From positions 1-6,859 of the forward strand of contig RGVD01000138.1 of NCBI GenBank assembly GCA_010027395.1: a stretch of 6,859 nucleotides of DNA, read 5' to 3'. The notes below the pieces were generated by a model. That model had not been told where the DNA came from. It saw nothing but the letters and a program-made list of their open reading frames with translations, and made no database searches. Each line of letters opens with the position of its first letter. Position 1 is the stretch's first letter. Shown piece after piece: positions 6,479-6,859 of the stretch. The translations under genes were made by a program, and so were the position numbers. The DNA is from Bacteroidota bacterium (lineage in GTDB: Bacteria > Bacteroidota > Bacteroidia > UKL13-3).

Positions 6479-6859
6479 TTATATGTTGAATTTATTTTTC
6501 TTTTCAATCATGAAAATCACTGAAGCAAATAATACAAACAAAAAAGCTTGAATTGCCAGCATGGTCCATTGATTGGAAACAATACTAAATAAAAATTTAT
6601 GCAAAAAGAAAACAGCCAAAGCAAAAGCAAGGTAAGTGCTAAACTTCTTGAGGTTGTATGGTATAGGATATTTCTTTTGCCCAAACCAATAGCTAACAAC
6701 GGTTATACTAAAATAGGTAATAAAGGTAACCCATGCGGCACCATGATAACCAAATGCTGGTATCAAAACCATGTTTAGAGAAATGGTTAAAACTGCACCA
6801 AACAAGGAAATATAAGCACCATATTTGGTTTGATCGCTGAGCTTGTACCAAATAGACAG
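6479..6859 (-). CDS. Polysaccharide/oligosaccharide flippase (Wzx/MATE-like), C-terminal part (runs off right edge)
   Basis: The minus-strand frame is open from the right edge (beginning LSIWYKLSDQTKYGAYIS) to a TAA at 6481-6479, giving 126 residues of C-terminus. A shorter start at TTG 6805 is an artefact of the window edge, because the frame carries family sequence upstream of it. Visible membrane segments include about 17-33 (SLFGAVLTISLNMVLIP), 38-60 (GAAWVTFITYFSITVVSYWF), 75-92 and 97-117, followed by a basic cytoplasmic tail (EKKNKFNI). The pattern YGAYISLFGAVLTISLN...GYHGAAWVTF...YPIPYNLKK is typical of the last helices of Bacteroidota lipopolysaccharide/polysaccharide biosynthesis flippases, which move lipid-linked glycans across the inner membrane. 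The substrate cannot be told from this part. Confidence 0.85.
   Translation of the reverse strand: MSIWYKLSDQTKYGAYISLFGAVLTISLNMVLIPAFGYHGAAWVTFITYFSITVVSYWFGQKKYPIPYNLKKFSTYLAFALAVFFLHKFLFSIVSNQWTMLAIQAFLFVLFASVIFMIEKKNKFNI

Overview
The window reads as chromosomal DNA of a Bacteroidota (Bacteroidetes) bacterium. The DNA is AT-rich, start codons lack clear Shine-Dalgarno sequences, and several start regions carry matches to the Bacteroidota -7 promoter element TAnnTTTG. The proteins also look like Bacteroidota versions: the FeoB C-terminus, the dUTPase N-terminus, and the order flippase / dut / sugar nucleotidyltransferase / TPR protein. I cannot assign a genus.

Layout. Positions 1-441 (minus) hold the N-terminal part of a secreted metallophosphoesterase that runs off the left edge. 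A 192-base AT-rich gap with possible regulatory sites separates it from the divergent ferrous-iron uptake operon feoA-feoB (634-2975, plus), whose two genes overlap by one base. FeoB converges on a minus-strand run: an exported TPR-repeat protein (3023-4753), a sugar-phosphate nucleotidyltransferase (4886-5918), dut (6000-6431) and the C-terminal end of a polysaccharide flippase (6479 to the right edge). A good intrinsic terminator (4811-4843) separates the nucleotidyltransferase from the TPR gene.

The clearest anomaly is in the nucleotidyltransferase. A perfect 22-bp tandem duplication (5367-5388 and 5389-5410) shifts the frame and splits the gene into an N-terminal 176-residue piece and a C-terminal piece. 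Removing one copy restores an uninterrupted 336-codon protein with all its motifs, so this is a very recent mutation, a reversible off-state, or a sequencing/assembly error. A second notable element is a perfect 20-bp palindrome (6450-6469) between the flippase and dut genes that resembles a solitary REP-type repeat.

How the genes fit together. FeoA and FeoB form an Fe2+ importer in the inner membrane. The minus-strand cluster combines cell-surface polysaccharide functions (flippase, nucleotidyltransferase, an exported TPR protein) with nucleotide-pool sanitation (dut). Apart from the duplication and the palindrome the region looks like ordinary housekeeping DNA. I see no CRISPR array, transposase, tRNA, rRNA or defence system.
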